The position numbers and the translations under genes are program-made. From Candidatus Cloacimonadota bacterium (GTDB lineage Bacteria; Cloacimonadota; Cloacimonadia; Cloacimonadales; TCS61), in NCBI GenBank assembly GCA_030621085.1, contig JAUXIJ010000022.1, positions 1 to 43,086 on the forward strand: 43,086 nucleotides of DNA, in the 5' to 3' direction. Position 1 is the first letter of the stretch. The number at the start of each line of letters is the position of its first letter. This document shows positions 16,550 to 24,676 of the stretch, piece after piece. The notes beneath the pieces are model-generated. The model saw only the letters and a program-made list of their open reading frames with translations, searched no databases and had not been told where the DNA came from.

Positions 16550-16680
16550 TTTACTTTAAATAAACTTTACGAAACTTCAAACAAAGAACATCTTTGAAAG
16601 TAAGTTTCGGAAAGTTATGATCATGAGAAAAATCTATAAGCTCGAGTCGATCTCAAGTATCGACTCGAAACAGAAAGTAA
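16550..16680 (+). repeat. Structured intergenic repeat, copy D (5' half)
   Basis: About 130 bases downstream of the SIR2-like gene: TTTACTTTAAATAAACTTTACG, a complementary GTAAGTTTCGGAAAGTT, then a perfect ten-base stem TCGAGTCGAT with ATCGACTCGA and a seven-base loop (within 16640-16671). The leader half seen in A and C is absent. Right of it, 16690-16727 holds a short GCTTTTACGC duplication and then the end of the M48 gene. Confidence 0.75.
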
Positions 16681-16727
16681 AGAGAGTTCATACTTTAACG
16701 CTTTTACGCTTCCCCGCTTTTACGCAG

Positions 16728-17957
16728 TTACTCTCCTCTCCTCTCCCATCTATCTTTGTGGTCAAAAAGGTTATTGGGAAGTGTAATGCGTGAAAGCTCA
16801 TTTCTTACGATCTCAATTCTTCCTGCTATCTGCTCCTGGGTGTAATGTTCATTGGTAGATTGACTGGTAGAAGATTTTAACCTTTGCAGAAGTGTGAGCA
16901 ATTGCCTGCTATTGTAACCGGCGCGGGAAGCAAAAAGCACAGCTAGTTCATCTGCTTCTTTTTCATAAGCCTGCAAGCGTCCATTCACCACAGTTTCAAA
17001 TATCTCGAAGCAGAGTTGTTCCATTTCAGCTTCCACTTTTCTCATTTCTTCATCCTGCACGATGCCGATAGAATCCATCTCTTCATCCATCTCACCAAAG
17101 GCATCATCCGCCATCACATGGTGCTTGCGCTCTTCCAATTCCAGCATACCGTGGTGCCGGGCAACGTGAGCTATCTCGTGTGCCAGAACGCAGGCCAGTT
17201 CTGCTTCCGTACGTATCATTCCCAGCATTCCCCAAGTAATGAATACGATTCCCCCCGGACAGGCATAGGCATTTACCTTATCCGTATCGAGGATGAAAAA
17301 TTTGAAATTAATATCGTAAACATTGGTAGCTTCCACCACGATATTTCCCACACTGTTCACATAATGCATCAATGCAGGATCGTTGTAAATTCCCAGGGAA
17401 GCGATGCGGGAAGCGATACCGATGCCCATTCCCTCTTCCGGAAAGGAAAAATAATCTTTCATATCCGATGGTGGAATGCTGATCTTTTTAAAATTCTTTT
17501 TTCGGTTAAGATCGCGGTAAGTATCTTTTTTAAATTTCTTATATTCTTTGGTATCGAGCCGGAATGTGGAATAAAGCTCAAAGAAATTGGGAGAGCCTTC
17601 AAATTTTTGGGTAAATCGTTCCGCAAAACCCTTTACTCCTGCCGACATACCATGCTGGGAAATACGCAGATCGGTTTTTTGTGAGCCCATTTTGGAAAAG
17701 ATATCATCAGCAACTTTTCGTTGAGTAGTAACTTTTTGTGAAACATATCCGTTCAGGCTTTCCACTTCGATATTGTACCAGCCTCCATCTTCTTCTAATA
17801 TTATGAACGAAGTTCCTTTTGCCAGTTCTGCCAGAATTTCATAAATCGAGCCGGGACCGTTCCTGACTATAGCTCTATCCCGCTGAACAATGGCAGTTTC
17901 CTGTGCAAAAAGGCAAATGGTGAAAAATAAAAAAACAATTATTGCAAATTTCTTCAT
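16728..17957 (-). CDS. Exported M48-family metallopeptidase with SH3 domain
   Basis: 409 residues from the ATG at 17957, chosen over an in-frame ATG at 17978 because the latter's codons contain the AGGAGG ribosome site. A signal peptide (about 18 residues) is followed by a bacterial SH3 domain (residues 20-75: RAIVRNGPGSIYEILAELAK), a middle region, and a zinc peptidase domain with HEIAH at 260-264 and a downstream EADELAV glutamate for the third zinc ligand. M48 proteins with this layout act in the periplasm on misfolded outer-membrane proteins (BepA/LoiP type); the SH3 part may bind peptidoglycan. It is a single gene with divergent neighbours; substrate unknown. Confidence 0.88.
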   Translation of the reverse strand: MKKFAIIVFLFFTICLFAQETAIVQRDRAIVRNGPGSIYEILAELAKGTSFIILEEDGGWYNIEVESLNGYVSQKVTTQRKVADDIFSKMGSQKTDLRISQHGMSAGVKGFAERFTQKFEGSPNFFELYSTFRLDTKEYKKFKKDTYRDLNRKKNFKKISIPPSDMKDYFSFPEEGMGIGIASRIASLGIYNDPALMHYVNSVGNIVVEATNVYDINFKFFILDTDKVNAYACPGGIVFITWGMLGMIRTEAELACVLAHEIAHVARHHGMLELEERKHHVMADDAFGEMDEEMDSIGIVQDEEMRKVEAEMEQLCFEIFETVVNGRLQAYEKEADELAVLFASRAGYNSRQLLTLLQRLKSSTSQSTNEHYTQEQIAGRIEIVRNELSRITLPNNLFDHKDRWERRGE

Positions 17958-18131
17958 TATGCGGTACCTCCTCCCCATAACTATGTTTGAACTTTTTTAA
18001 ATTTACATGTAGCAAAAAAACGTTTATTTTAAAACGAGTCAATTAATAAATTTTCCAGCGTCAGAAATTAAATCATTTGACGGTATTAATAAAAAATAAA
18101 TATTTAATTGAAAGAAGTAATAGGATGAAAA

Positions 18132-18239
18132 ATGAGAGTTTTATTGGTTTATAATCCTTTTGCCGGACATGGTAGAGCAAAGAAAATACTTCCCGAAGTT
18201 GAATGCCTGCACCGGGCTATCGAGGTTTTCTGGAAATGA
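18132..18239 (+). pseudogene. Collapsed diacylglycerol-kinase fragment (35 codons)
   Basis: An open frame of 35 codons begins MRVLLVYNPFAGHGRAKKIL, the unmistakable N-terminus of the diacylglycerol kinase/LCB5 family (VYNPxAGxGRA nucleotide loop), but stops after 35 residues where a functional kinase has about 300. The second part (CLHRAIEVFWK) joins in frame and could be the original C-terminus, as expected for an internal deletion, or random sequence. The stop TGA overlaps the plsC ATG (ATGA at 18236-18239), the usual coupling arrangement for two neighbouring genes. It cannot be a kinase; it might survive as a translated leader for plsC. An assembly artefact is possible. Confidence 0.65.
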
Positions 18240-18943
18240 AACACGTTCGTTCAGTATATATGTGGCTGGTGGGATTGATCTTTTTTGGTATATTCAGCAT
18301 TATTGTGTTGCTGCTCACATTTCTCATTCACGCCAGAAAACTCGATCCGCTTATTCGCAGGTTGTTAAAGTATTTATTTAAGCTGATGTTAATAAAAGTG
18401 GAAGTAGAAGGAAGCGAAAAACTTGATAAAACCAGAACATATCTGATCATGTCAAATCATGTGAATATTTTTGATGTTCCACTCTTAAAAGCTTTCATCC
18501 CGGTATATTTCAGGGGTGTGGAAGCCGATTATTCCTTTAACTGGCCAATTTACGGCTGGCTTATAAAGCGTTTGGGAACAATACCTATAAAACGTGAAAG
18601 TATTTATTCTTCGAAGCGAAGTCTACGAAAGGCAAAAAAACTATTGGAACATGGAACTTCGATAGTGATCCTTCCCGAAGGACATCGTACAAGAACCGGT
18701 AGGATGCAACCTTTTAAGAAAATGCCCTTTATGCTGGCAAAAGATACAACCGTCGATCTGGTACCTATCGGGATGTCCGGTCTTTTCACTCTCAAACGAA
18801 AAGGTTCCTGGCATCTGAATGCCACAACTATAAAAATAAAATTCGGTGATGTTATTTCAAGTGAAAAGATCAAAGATATGAAGTTTGAAGAACTTCGTGA
18901 TGAAATGTATAAAAGGATCGCTGCACTGGTTGAACGAGAGTAA
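18236..18943 (+). CDS. plsC: 1-acyl-sn-glycerol-3-phosphate acyltransferase-like protein
   Basis: 235 residues from the ATG at 18236; an upstream in-frame ATG at 18203 lies inside the kinase fragment and is less likely. One or two N-terminal membrane helices (residues 9-32) precede the acyltransferase domain. The HX4D catalytic motif is NHVNIFD (His75, Asp80), and the glycerophosphate-binding block is ILPEGHRTRTGRM. The enzyme adds the second acyl chain to lysophosphatidic acid at the inner membrane in phospholipid synthesis. It sits directly behind the diacylglycerol-kinase remnant, consistent with a former lipid gene pair. A related acyltransferase with another acceptor is possible. Confidence 0.88.
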   Translation: MKHVRSVYMWLVGLIFFGIFSIIVLLLTFLIHARKLDPLIRRLLKYLFKLMLIKVEVEGSEKLDKTRTYLIMSNHVNIFDVPLLKAFIPVYFRGVEADYSFNWPIYGWLIKRLGTIPIKRESIYSSKRSLRKAKKLLEHGTSIVILPEGHRTRTGRMQPFKKMPFMLAKDTTVDLVPIGMSGLFTLKRKGSWHLNATTIKIKFGDVISSEKIKDMKFEELRDEMYKRIAALVERE

Positions 18944-18945
18944 TT

Positions 18946-21117
18946 TTATTTTACTTCTAAAGTAAGAATCCCATCCCATTTCCTGGGTGGAAATTCCAAT
19001 AGATATTTACAGCGTGTTAATAAAACCTGTGAAGCTTTATCATTAAAAGGTTCCCTGGCAAGTTCCATGAGAATGTTTCCTGCTTCCTGCCAGTCTCCTT
19101 TCCTGTAGATGTTCAATGCTTCTTCATATTGCTGTATCCAATCCGGTTTTTTTTTTGTTTCCAGTTCAGCAAAAACATCTATCAATTCAAATATTTTAGT
19201 CGGTTCTTTTTTACCTTTCACGCGCAATGAATCCAATTCACGGCAAAGGAATTCTTCCTTCACCAGGTTGTATGTAGATTCACTTAGAACGATATTGGTC
19301 TGGTATATTTTATTAACTCCTTCCAACCGGGAAGCCAGGTTCACCGTATCTCCGATTGCTGTATAATCCATGCGTTTTTCACTTCCGATATTGCCTGCGA
19401 CCAGTAAACCGGAATTCATTCCAATCCTTGTTTTCAGATGCAATTTTTCGTCAGGTGTGAGTTTTTCTTTCCGCATCAGGTCTTCCCTGAATTTCTTGTG
19501 AGCATACGCCGTTCTGCAAGCCAGAATAGCATGATCGTCACGTGGAATCGGTGCACCGAATAATGCCATGATTCCGTCACCGGTATATTTATCTAATAGA
19601 CCATTAAATTTAAATACAAATTCGATCAGTTTTTCAAAATAATCATTCAGGCTTTCCACCAGTTCTGAGGGAGTTTTCTTTTCCGAAAGCGAAGTAAAAT
19701 CGTATATATCTGTGTACAGAACCGTAGCTTCGATCTCTTCCCCACCCAGTTTCACTTGTTGCGGATCTTCTTCGAGCTGTTGAATTACTTCTTTATTCAG
19801 GTAGCGGGTAAATATCCTGCGGATTTCCCGTTTGGATCTGCCTTCCAGCAGGTAACTTATCATGTTTACCAGCAGGTAAGAAATTACAAATCCAATAACA
19901 GGTATAACTAAATTAAGAAGAATTCTGTTTGTTTTCCATAAAATCAAATTTATTCCAACCAAAAGTACAAGTACCAGTAAAACTAATATATTTGCTTTTT
20001 TGGGTTTCAGGTTGGTTACCAGGAAAAAAATACAAAAAATTACCAACAGCGTAAAAACGAAGTTGATCCATGGAGGAAGAATGTTGATGAAATCCTTGTT
20101 TACGAAATTACCGAGAGCTGTTGCCCAGATATCCATCCCCGGCATTACTTTGGAATAAGGATTGGTTTTAAGATCATACAATCCGGCAGCAGTAGCACCG
20201 ATGATTATATGTTTGTCTTTGAAAATAACAGGTGAAAGAACCGGTGGTTGTCCATTGAGAACAGCAGAAGCAGATGAGATAACTGCCCGGAATGAATAAG
20301 TGGTGAATGCATTCCGTCCGTACCAGTTAACCAGATACTTTCCATTCCCATCCAGTGGGATCATGTAATTTCCGATGCGCAGTTCCCGGTTGGAAGTCTG
20401 TATTTTTTTATCATTTTCAATCTGATCCAACCACACTTTGAAAGCCATTTGCGGAAGGATCATTTCATTGAGCTTGAACAGCAAAGGCGACCTACGGATA
20501 ACTCCATCGTTATCGGGTACAGCATTGATTATTCCAATCGACCGAGCAGTAGTAATGAATGGATCAATAGGAGCACGAATACCAGAAAAAGTAATTTCAG
20601 GTTCGAAATTATCATCAATTGGAATTGTAGAATTTGAAACATACGGATGAACAAAAGTGGAATCCAGCAGAAGTTGTGAACCCAGATAAATACACCCGCT
20701 ATTTTCAATAGCATCTGCGAACATGCCGTCTGTTTCTTCGGCATAGGTTTCTTCCCGATCAATATCCGGTTCATAGAACTGCATATCGAAGATAACGGAT
20801 CTTGCACCGGCAGATGTAAAATAATCTACAGCATAACAATAGAACGACCGGGGCCAGGGCCAGGAAATTCCATTCTCACTGAAAAAATCCAGACTGAAAT
20901 CATCAATGGCAACCAGTACAATGCTCGTGTCTGCTCTTTCCGGAATGGGGTCGAGCCGAAAACGGTAATCCAGCAGCTTCAACTCGGTTTCCTGCATAAA
21001 AGAAGTGGAGCAGAAAGCATAAACAAACAGCGTCAATATCAATGACGCTGCCAGTAGAACATACCACTTCTTGTATAACTTTATTAATCTGAATTTGTGT
21101 GTGTTTGTGTTCATCAT
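18946..21117 (-). CDS. CHASE2-domain class III adenylate cyclase
   Basis: 723 residues from the ATG at 21117; an in-frame ATG at 21168 would translate intergenic repeat sequence, and GAGAGGGG sits before 21117. One N-terminal membrane helix is followed by an extracytoplasmic CHASE2 sensor (about residues 40-330, with LLDYRFRLDP and WPWPRSFYCYAVDYF), three membrane helices (about 345-430) and a class III cyclase domain (about 465-625). The metal-binding aspartates are in LYTDIYDFTS, and KYTGDGIMALFG plus YTAIGDTVNLASR give the Lys/Thr purine-selecting pair typical of adenylate cyclases. The last 90 residues are helical. It probably turns an envelope signal into cAMP. It ends the run of LPP20/PorV-like/CsgG-like genes, from which the DUF559 cassette separates it. 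Confidence 0.88.
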   Translation of the reverse strand: MMNTNTHKFRLIKLYKKWYVLLAASLILTLFVYAFCSTSFMQETELKLLDYRFRLDPIPERADTSIVLVAIDDFSLDFFSENGISWPWPRSFYCYAVDYFTSAGARSVIFDMQFYEPDIDREETYAEETDGMFADAIENSGCIYLGSQLLLDSTFVHPYVSNSTIPIDDNFEPEITFSGIRAPIDPFITTARSIGIINAVPDNDGVIRRSPLLFKLNEMILPQMAFKVWLDQIENDKKIQTSNRELRIGNYMIPLDGNGKYLVNWYGRNAFTTYSFRAVISSASAVLNGQPPVLSPVIFKDKHIIIGATAAGLYDLKTNPYSKVMPGMDIWATALGNFVNKDFINILPPWINFVFTLLVIFCIFFLVTNLKPKKANILVLLVLVLLVGINLILWKTNRILLNLVIPVIGFVISYLLVNMISYLLEGRSKREIRRIFTRYLNKEVIQQLEEDPQQVKLGGEEIEATVLYTDIYDFTSLSEKKTPSELVESLNDYFEKLIEFVFKFNGLLDKYTGDGIMALFGAPIPRDDHAILACRTAYAHKKFREDLMRKEKLTPDEKLHLKTRIGMNSGLLVAGNIGSEKRMDYTAIGDTVNLASRLEGVNKIYQTNIVLSESTYNLVKEEFLCRELDSLRVKGKKEPTKIFELIDVFAELETKKKPDWIQQYEEALNIYRKGDWQEAGNILMELAREPFNDKASQVLLTRCKYLLEFPPRKWDGILTLEVK

Positions 21118-21214
21118 AACCCCTCTCCGGCTAAAGCCGTATCTCCCCTTAACAGGGGAGAAGATCAATTTAATTTTCCGAATAAAAACCCATCAAAATA
21201 TCTTTCTCTACTTT

Positions 21215-21270
21215 CAATTTTTTCTTTCCTGTTTTCTTGCATTGCCCCCTGTCAAGGGGGATTAAGGGGA
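21215..21270. repeat. 56-base direct repeat, left copy
   Basis: Matches 21733-21788 at 53 of 56 positions by eye (CAATTTTTTCTTTCCTGTTT, then CTTG, then CCCCCTGTCAAGGGGGATTA). It includes a CCCCCT/AGGGGG hairpin. Its right end overlaps the last codons of the DUF559 gene. To the left, at about 21144-21163, lies another hairpin, TCTCCCCT-TAAC-AGGGGAGA. Confidence 0.85.
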
Positions 21271-21650
21271 TTTAATAATTCCATTTCCCGGACTTTGATT
21301 TCTTTTACTAATTCCTTCTTAATTTCTGATAAATTAATCAGAATATCTTCATTTGAGAATCTGATAACTTTAAGACCATATTTTTCTAATTCTCGTGTTC
21401 GTTCATCATCACGAGCTATTTGGTATTTATGATATTCACCATCAATTTCAACTATTAAAAGTAGTTTTGAACAATAGAAATCAGCTATGAAATGTAAGAG
21501 AGGTTTTTGTCGGGTGAATTTATATCCAAGAAGTTGTTTATTCCGAAAGAGCTTTTCCCAGATCGCTTTTTCCGCAAGAGTTTGATTTTTCCTGTATTCT
21601 CGCGCTTTTTCAACTAAATTCTTATTATAAGGAATAACTTCTTTCATCAA
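21252..21650 (-). CDS. DUF559 (endonuclease-fold) protein
   Basis: 132 residues. The whole protein matches the DUF559 pattern: MMKEVIPYNKNLVEKAREYR, then TLAEKAIWEKLFRNKQLLGY, then HFIADFYC...LLIVEIDGEYH, with Asp and Glu-x-Asp placed as in PD-(D/E)xK nucleases such as very-short-patch repair enzymes, and a conserved RFSNEDIL near the end. The last few residues (LLNPLNPP) are encoded by the direct repeat. The gene is bounded by two near-identical 56-base repeats and splits an otherwise same-direction gene run, so it behaves like an inserted cassette. DNA cleavage is predicted by the fold, not shown. Confidence 0.85.
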   Translation of the reverse strand: MMKEVIPYNKNLVEKAREYRKNQTLAEKAIWEKLFRNKQLLGYKFTRQKPLLHFIADFYCSKLLLIVEIDGEYHKYQIARDDERTRELEKYGLKVIRFSNEDILINLSEIKKELVKEIKVREMELLNPLNPP

Positions 21651-21732
21651 TCCCTCTTCAGCGTGGCAGGCAAGGGAGATTTTTTTATTTCGACTCCGAC
21701 AAACAATGATTGAAAATAACTTTCATTTCTTC

Positions 21733-21788
21733 CAATTTTTTCTTTCCTGTTTTCTTGTATTTCCCCCTGTCAAGGGGGATTAAGGGGG
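21733..21788. repeat. 56-base direct repeat, right copy
   Basis: Near-identical to 21215-21270, with differences at three positions. It ends seven bases from the stop of the LPP20-like gene. Together the pair brackets DUF559 with a period of 518 bases. Confidence 0.85.
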
Positions 21789-21794
21789 TTAAGG

Positions 21795-23156
21795 TTACTC
21801 CAGCGTTTTCATCAAGATCGGAAGCATATCTTCCGAAATTTCATCAGCAGCTTTTTCAAATGCCTTCAATCCTGCTTTTTCGAAATTCAATCCCTGACCA
21901 CTGACATTAGTAAGTGAGCATTTATAAACCTCATCACCAGAACTCATATCTATTGCTGAAACAGTAAGATCTACAAAAGCTGTGAACATCCCGTACAATT
22001 CAGAGCCTTCCCGTGATTTGGCATTGATCTTTACATATACATCAGCTTTGCTCATATCTTCCGTGAAAGTAAATCCTTTTTCAGAAAATGCTTCTTTCAA
22101 CTTGGGTTCTACATGCAGAACACTGAGTTTCTTACCCAGATTAGTTTCATCAGATTCAATGTAAAATGATAACCCGGATACATTTAAGATGATCTTAGCA
22201 GTTGGAATCGGAAAGCTCTTCAAGATATTCTGATAAACATAGGAAGTGCTATCCTGGTTTATCAAACGTGAAATATCCAATTCCACACCTACCATCTGCA
22301 TCTTTTCATTGGAAGTGATCTTGCTCACTTTGCATTTTGCTTCGCCGTTCATATCGGTGCGAATGTTCTTTATCAGGTCGCCATCACCACGTGTGAAAGC
22401 GAAAGCCAAAGGCAGGTTGGAAATTGGTGTCTGCTCTGCTTCATAGTAGAAAGCATTTATCACCAATGGTTGTTTTAAAGCTTTGTTTCGTTTGGCTTCC
22501 ATGCTGGTTTTAGCAGGTTTCAATACGATATTGGAAAGCAGGTTCTGGATGGAAAAATATATTTCATTATTCAGGTAAATGGTTCTTCTTTCAAATTCTG
22601 TCTGCAGGGTTTCAGTAATATATTTTTCTATAGGACTGAGCGCCTGCAAATAATAAAGCAGAGCTTTCTCATAATTTTTATTGCTTTCATTTCTCTTTGC
22701 TTCGGAAAATAAATTCAAAGCCAGGCTTATTGCTTTATCTATTTTCTCCTGCCTGAGTTTCTGGTATATAATTTTGGAAAGCCGATAGTAAACCCAGTAC
22801 TCTTTTTTACTCTGCCATTCGTCCACCAGCTCGTAACCTTCCAGTTCTGCCTGTGTAGTAGATCGGATGAGTGATTTCAGTTCTTCTTCCAGCATCCCGG
22901 ATTTTTCTACAACATTGCTGATAACCTCTCCGGAAATATTCACAGTGATCTCGGAAGCCAAGTTTTTCAATGCGCCATTTTTAGCTATCTCGATATGTTC
23001 ATTACTGCCCTTTACTTTGGATGCATAGCCAATTCCAATATAGAACTCTCTATTTATCGGTCTGTTCGTAACCCAGTCCGGTGCTTTTTTGGCAAAGAGC
23101 ATGTCGAATTGAAAAAACAGGCATATCAGCAGTAATAGTTGCAACTTTCTTTTCAT
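21795..23156 (-). CDS. LPP20-like exported protein
   Basis: 453 residues. A signal peptide (about 22 residues, ending FAKKAP) is followed by the LPP20-type domain: PDWVTNRPINREFYIGIGYA, then an alanine-rich helix AKNGALKNLASEITVNISGE and the YRLSK strand. A helical part (residues 130-200, with YEKALLYYLQALSPIEKY like a single tetratricopeptide repeat) follows, then a beta-rich C-terminal region that looks like an LpoB/CsgG-related fold. These proteins sit in the periplasm or on the outer membrane. The gene follows the PorV-like barrel gene by 15 bases and belongs to the CsgG-like run, suggesting a shared envelope assembly job. Exact role unknown. Confidence 0.72.
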   Translation of the reverse strand: MKRKLQLLLLICLFFQFDMLFAKKAPDWVTNRPINREFYIGIGYASKVKGSNEHIEIAKNGALKNLASEITVNISGEVISNVVEKSGMLEEELKSLIRSTTQAELEGYELVDEWQSKKEYWVYYRLSKIIYQKLRQEKIDKAISLALNLFSEAKRNESNKNYEKALLYYLQALSPIEKYITETLQTEFERRTIYLNNEIYFSIQNLLSNIVLKPAKTSMEAKRNKALKQPLVINAFYYEAEQTPISNLPLAFAFTRGDGDLIKNIRTDMNGEAKCKVSKITSNEKMQMVGVELDISRLINQDSTSYVYQNILKSFPIPTAKIILNVSGLSFYIESDETNLGKKLSVLHVEPKLKEAFSEKGFTFTEDMSKADVYVKINAKSREGSELYGMFTAFVDLTVSAIDMSSGDEVYKCSLTNVSGQGLNFEKAGLKAFEKAADEISEDMLPILMKTLE

Positions 23157-23171
23157 TCTATTCCTCCGGAT

Positions 23172-24482
23172 TTAGAAATAATAGATACAGGAAAGCGTGA
23201 GAGTATTCATAGTTTTCTTATAAATAAAATCATCGTCGTCATCATCATCTCCATATTCAATTTCAAATTCCGTGTTCTTGTACGAGATATCCAGCGAGTA
23301 TCGATCTGTAATTAAACCTGTTCCCAGAGAAAGTCCACCTCCAACAACCTGTTCGTCATTGTTATCCATAAATAGTGTGGGATAGGTTTGAGCTCCAATT
23401 CTAAGCGGGATAACAGCAAAATCCCATATTTCTGTGAACAGGTATTCTCCACCAAATCTTAACTGGTTTAGATCCTGATTTTCAATAATAATTAGTTCAT
23501 CTTCTTCTTCCATGTCCAAACCAATCAAATCTGCATAATCTTCTTTCAGAGTAGTTTCTCCATATTTCCTGGATTCCATATCTACTGCCAGTGTGAAATT
23601 ATCACTAAAACGATATGAAATTCCTGCACCCACCATCAATGGCATTCCCAGAGAATGAGAGCTTGTTGCATCATCAGGATAGTATCCTGAAATTTCTCCA
23701 TTATCATTTGTGGTTTCTTCAAGACTGAAAGTCTCTTCAACTTCTAATGAGAATGATGTTTTTACTACCAAACCGATCTTAAGAGGAAAGGGATTGCTCG
23801 AGTAATTAAAATCAAGTATTGCACCACAAACAAAATTTACTCCGGAAAAAGTCAAATCGGATCTATCATAATAATCCCAATAATAATATGAATCCAGATA
23901 AACTTCATCTACAATATCTTTTGTTTCCAGGTAGGCTTCTCCCACCCACAGGTTAGCAGCTATTCCCAATGACAATACGGATGCTCATCTATTTGCGATT
24001 CCAAGAGTGATCGTGCTGGCACCACCTTCTGAAAATGTTTCGTATAAATACTCAGTAGATCCGCTTGCTTCTTCATATAGATATTCTTCATGATAATAGG
24101 AATAAAGATCGAGTTGTCTTTGCACAGCAAGTGCAGCAACAAATTGCTTACCGGAAAATTCGAACGGATACACTCCGCTCAGGAAGTTCAGGATGCCATG
24201 TTCGTCTTCATAAGTTTCGGTGTAATAGTCAAAATCGACTTCATATTTTTCTACGAGTCCTCTTCCCACAACAGAAGCTTCGGGTTCATCTAATTGAGTA
24301 AGTCCGGCAGGATTCCAGGAAATAGCAGTAGCATCATCAGACACTCCAATAAAGGCTCCTCCCATACCGGCAGCCCTGGCGCCCACTCCGGTAAAGTTCC
24401 AGTCGGGACCTAAGTTGAGGTCAAGCTGGGCAAAGGTAAAACCATAAATAAACAGTATTAAAAAAATATGTAAGAATTTCAT
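23172..24482 (-). pseudogene. PorV/UPF0164-like outer-membrane protein interrupted by an in-frame TGA
   Basis: Reading the minus strand from the ATG at 24482 gives a signal peptide and GVGARAAGMGGAFIGVSDDA, the hallmark of the PorV/UPF0164 barrel family, running to a TGA at 23987-23985. The same frame continues without shift to a stop at 23172. Around the TGA the translation aligns residue for residue with the tandem paralogue at 24677-25861 (GIANR-stop-ASVLSLGIAANLWVG against GLAFRVVPVLSIGFSTNIWMG). The full product would be about 435 residues ending in the barrel C-terminus YYF. A TTG at 23975 could restart translation, but a barrel fragment without a signal peptide would be useless. Nonsense mutation or sequence error is likely; recoding is unlikely because neighbours use TGA as a normal stop. 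Confidence 0.75.
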
Positions 24483-24498
24483 ATTTTCTCCTCGAATT

Positions 24499-24580
24499 AA
24501 CCACTAAGTTACCAAGACACCAAGAACAAAGATGTTAATTACTTCTGAGCTCTCTACTTTCTCTGTGTCCTTTGTGTTTA
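24499..24580. repeat. Degenerate intergenic repeat (CCAAGACACCAAG / CTTTGTG type)
   Basis: Contains ACCACTAAGTTACCAAGACA at one end and CTCTGTGTCCTTTGTGTTTA at the other, the two arms of an imperfect inverted element of a sort seen between genes in many bacterial genomes. It separates the two tandem barrel genes. Family identity is from memory and was not checked. Confidence 0.4.
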
Positions 24581-24676
24581 ATTACTAATTCTTTCATAAA
24601 CTATGAAACGTTACTTAAAGAAACCCTCATATAATTTACCTCAAAAGGGTATATAATGATTTATAAATAATTTATA

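Noticed and set aside
16685..16720. GCTTTTACGC tandem copies as a CRISPR-like array
   Set aside because: There are only two to three ten-base units with very short spacing; too few and too short.
18203..18235. Upstream ATG at 18203 as the plsC start
   Set aside because: It would add 11 residues read out of frame within the kinase fragment; the ATGA overlap at 18236 is the more natural start.
23172..23975. The second half of the interrupted barrel gene as an independent gene starting at TTG 23975
   Set aside because: It has no signal peptide and no ribosome site, and it aligns as the continuation of the upstream half.
23985..23987. Selenocysteine or recoded TGA
   Set aside because: The paralogue has Val at this position, no redox context exists in a barrel strand, and TGA is used as a normal stop nearby (13019-13021 and 8632-8634).
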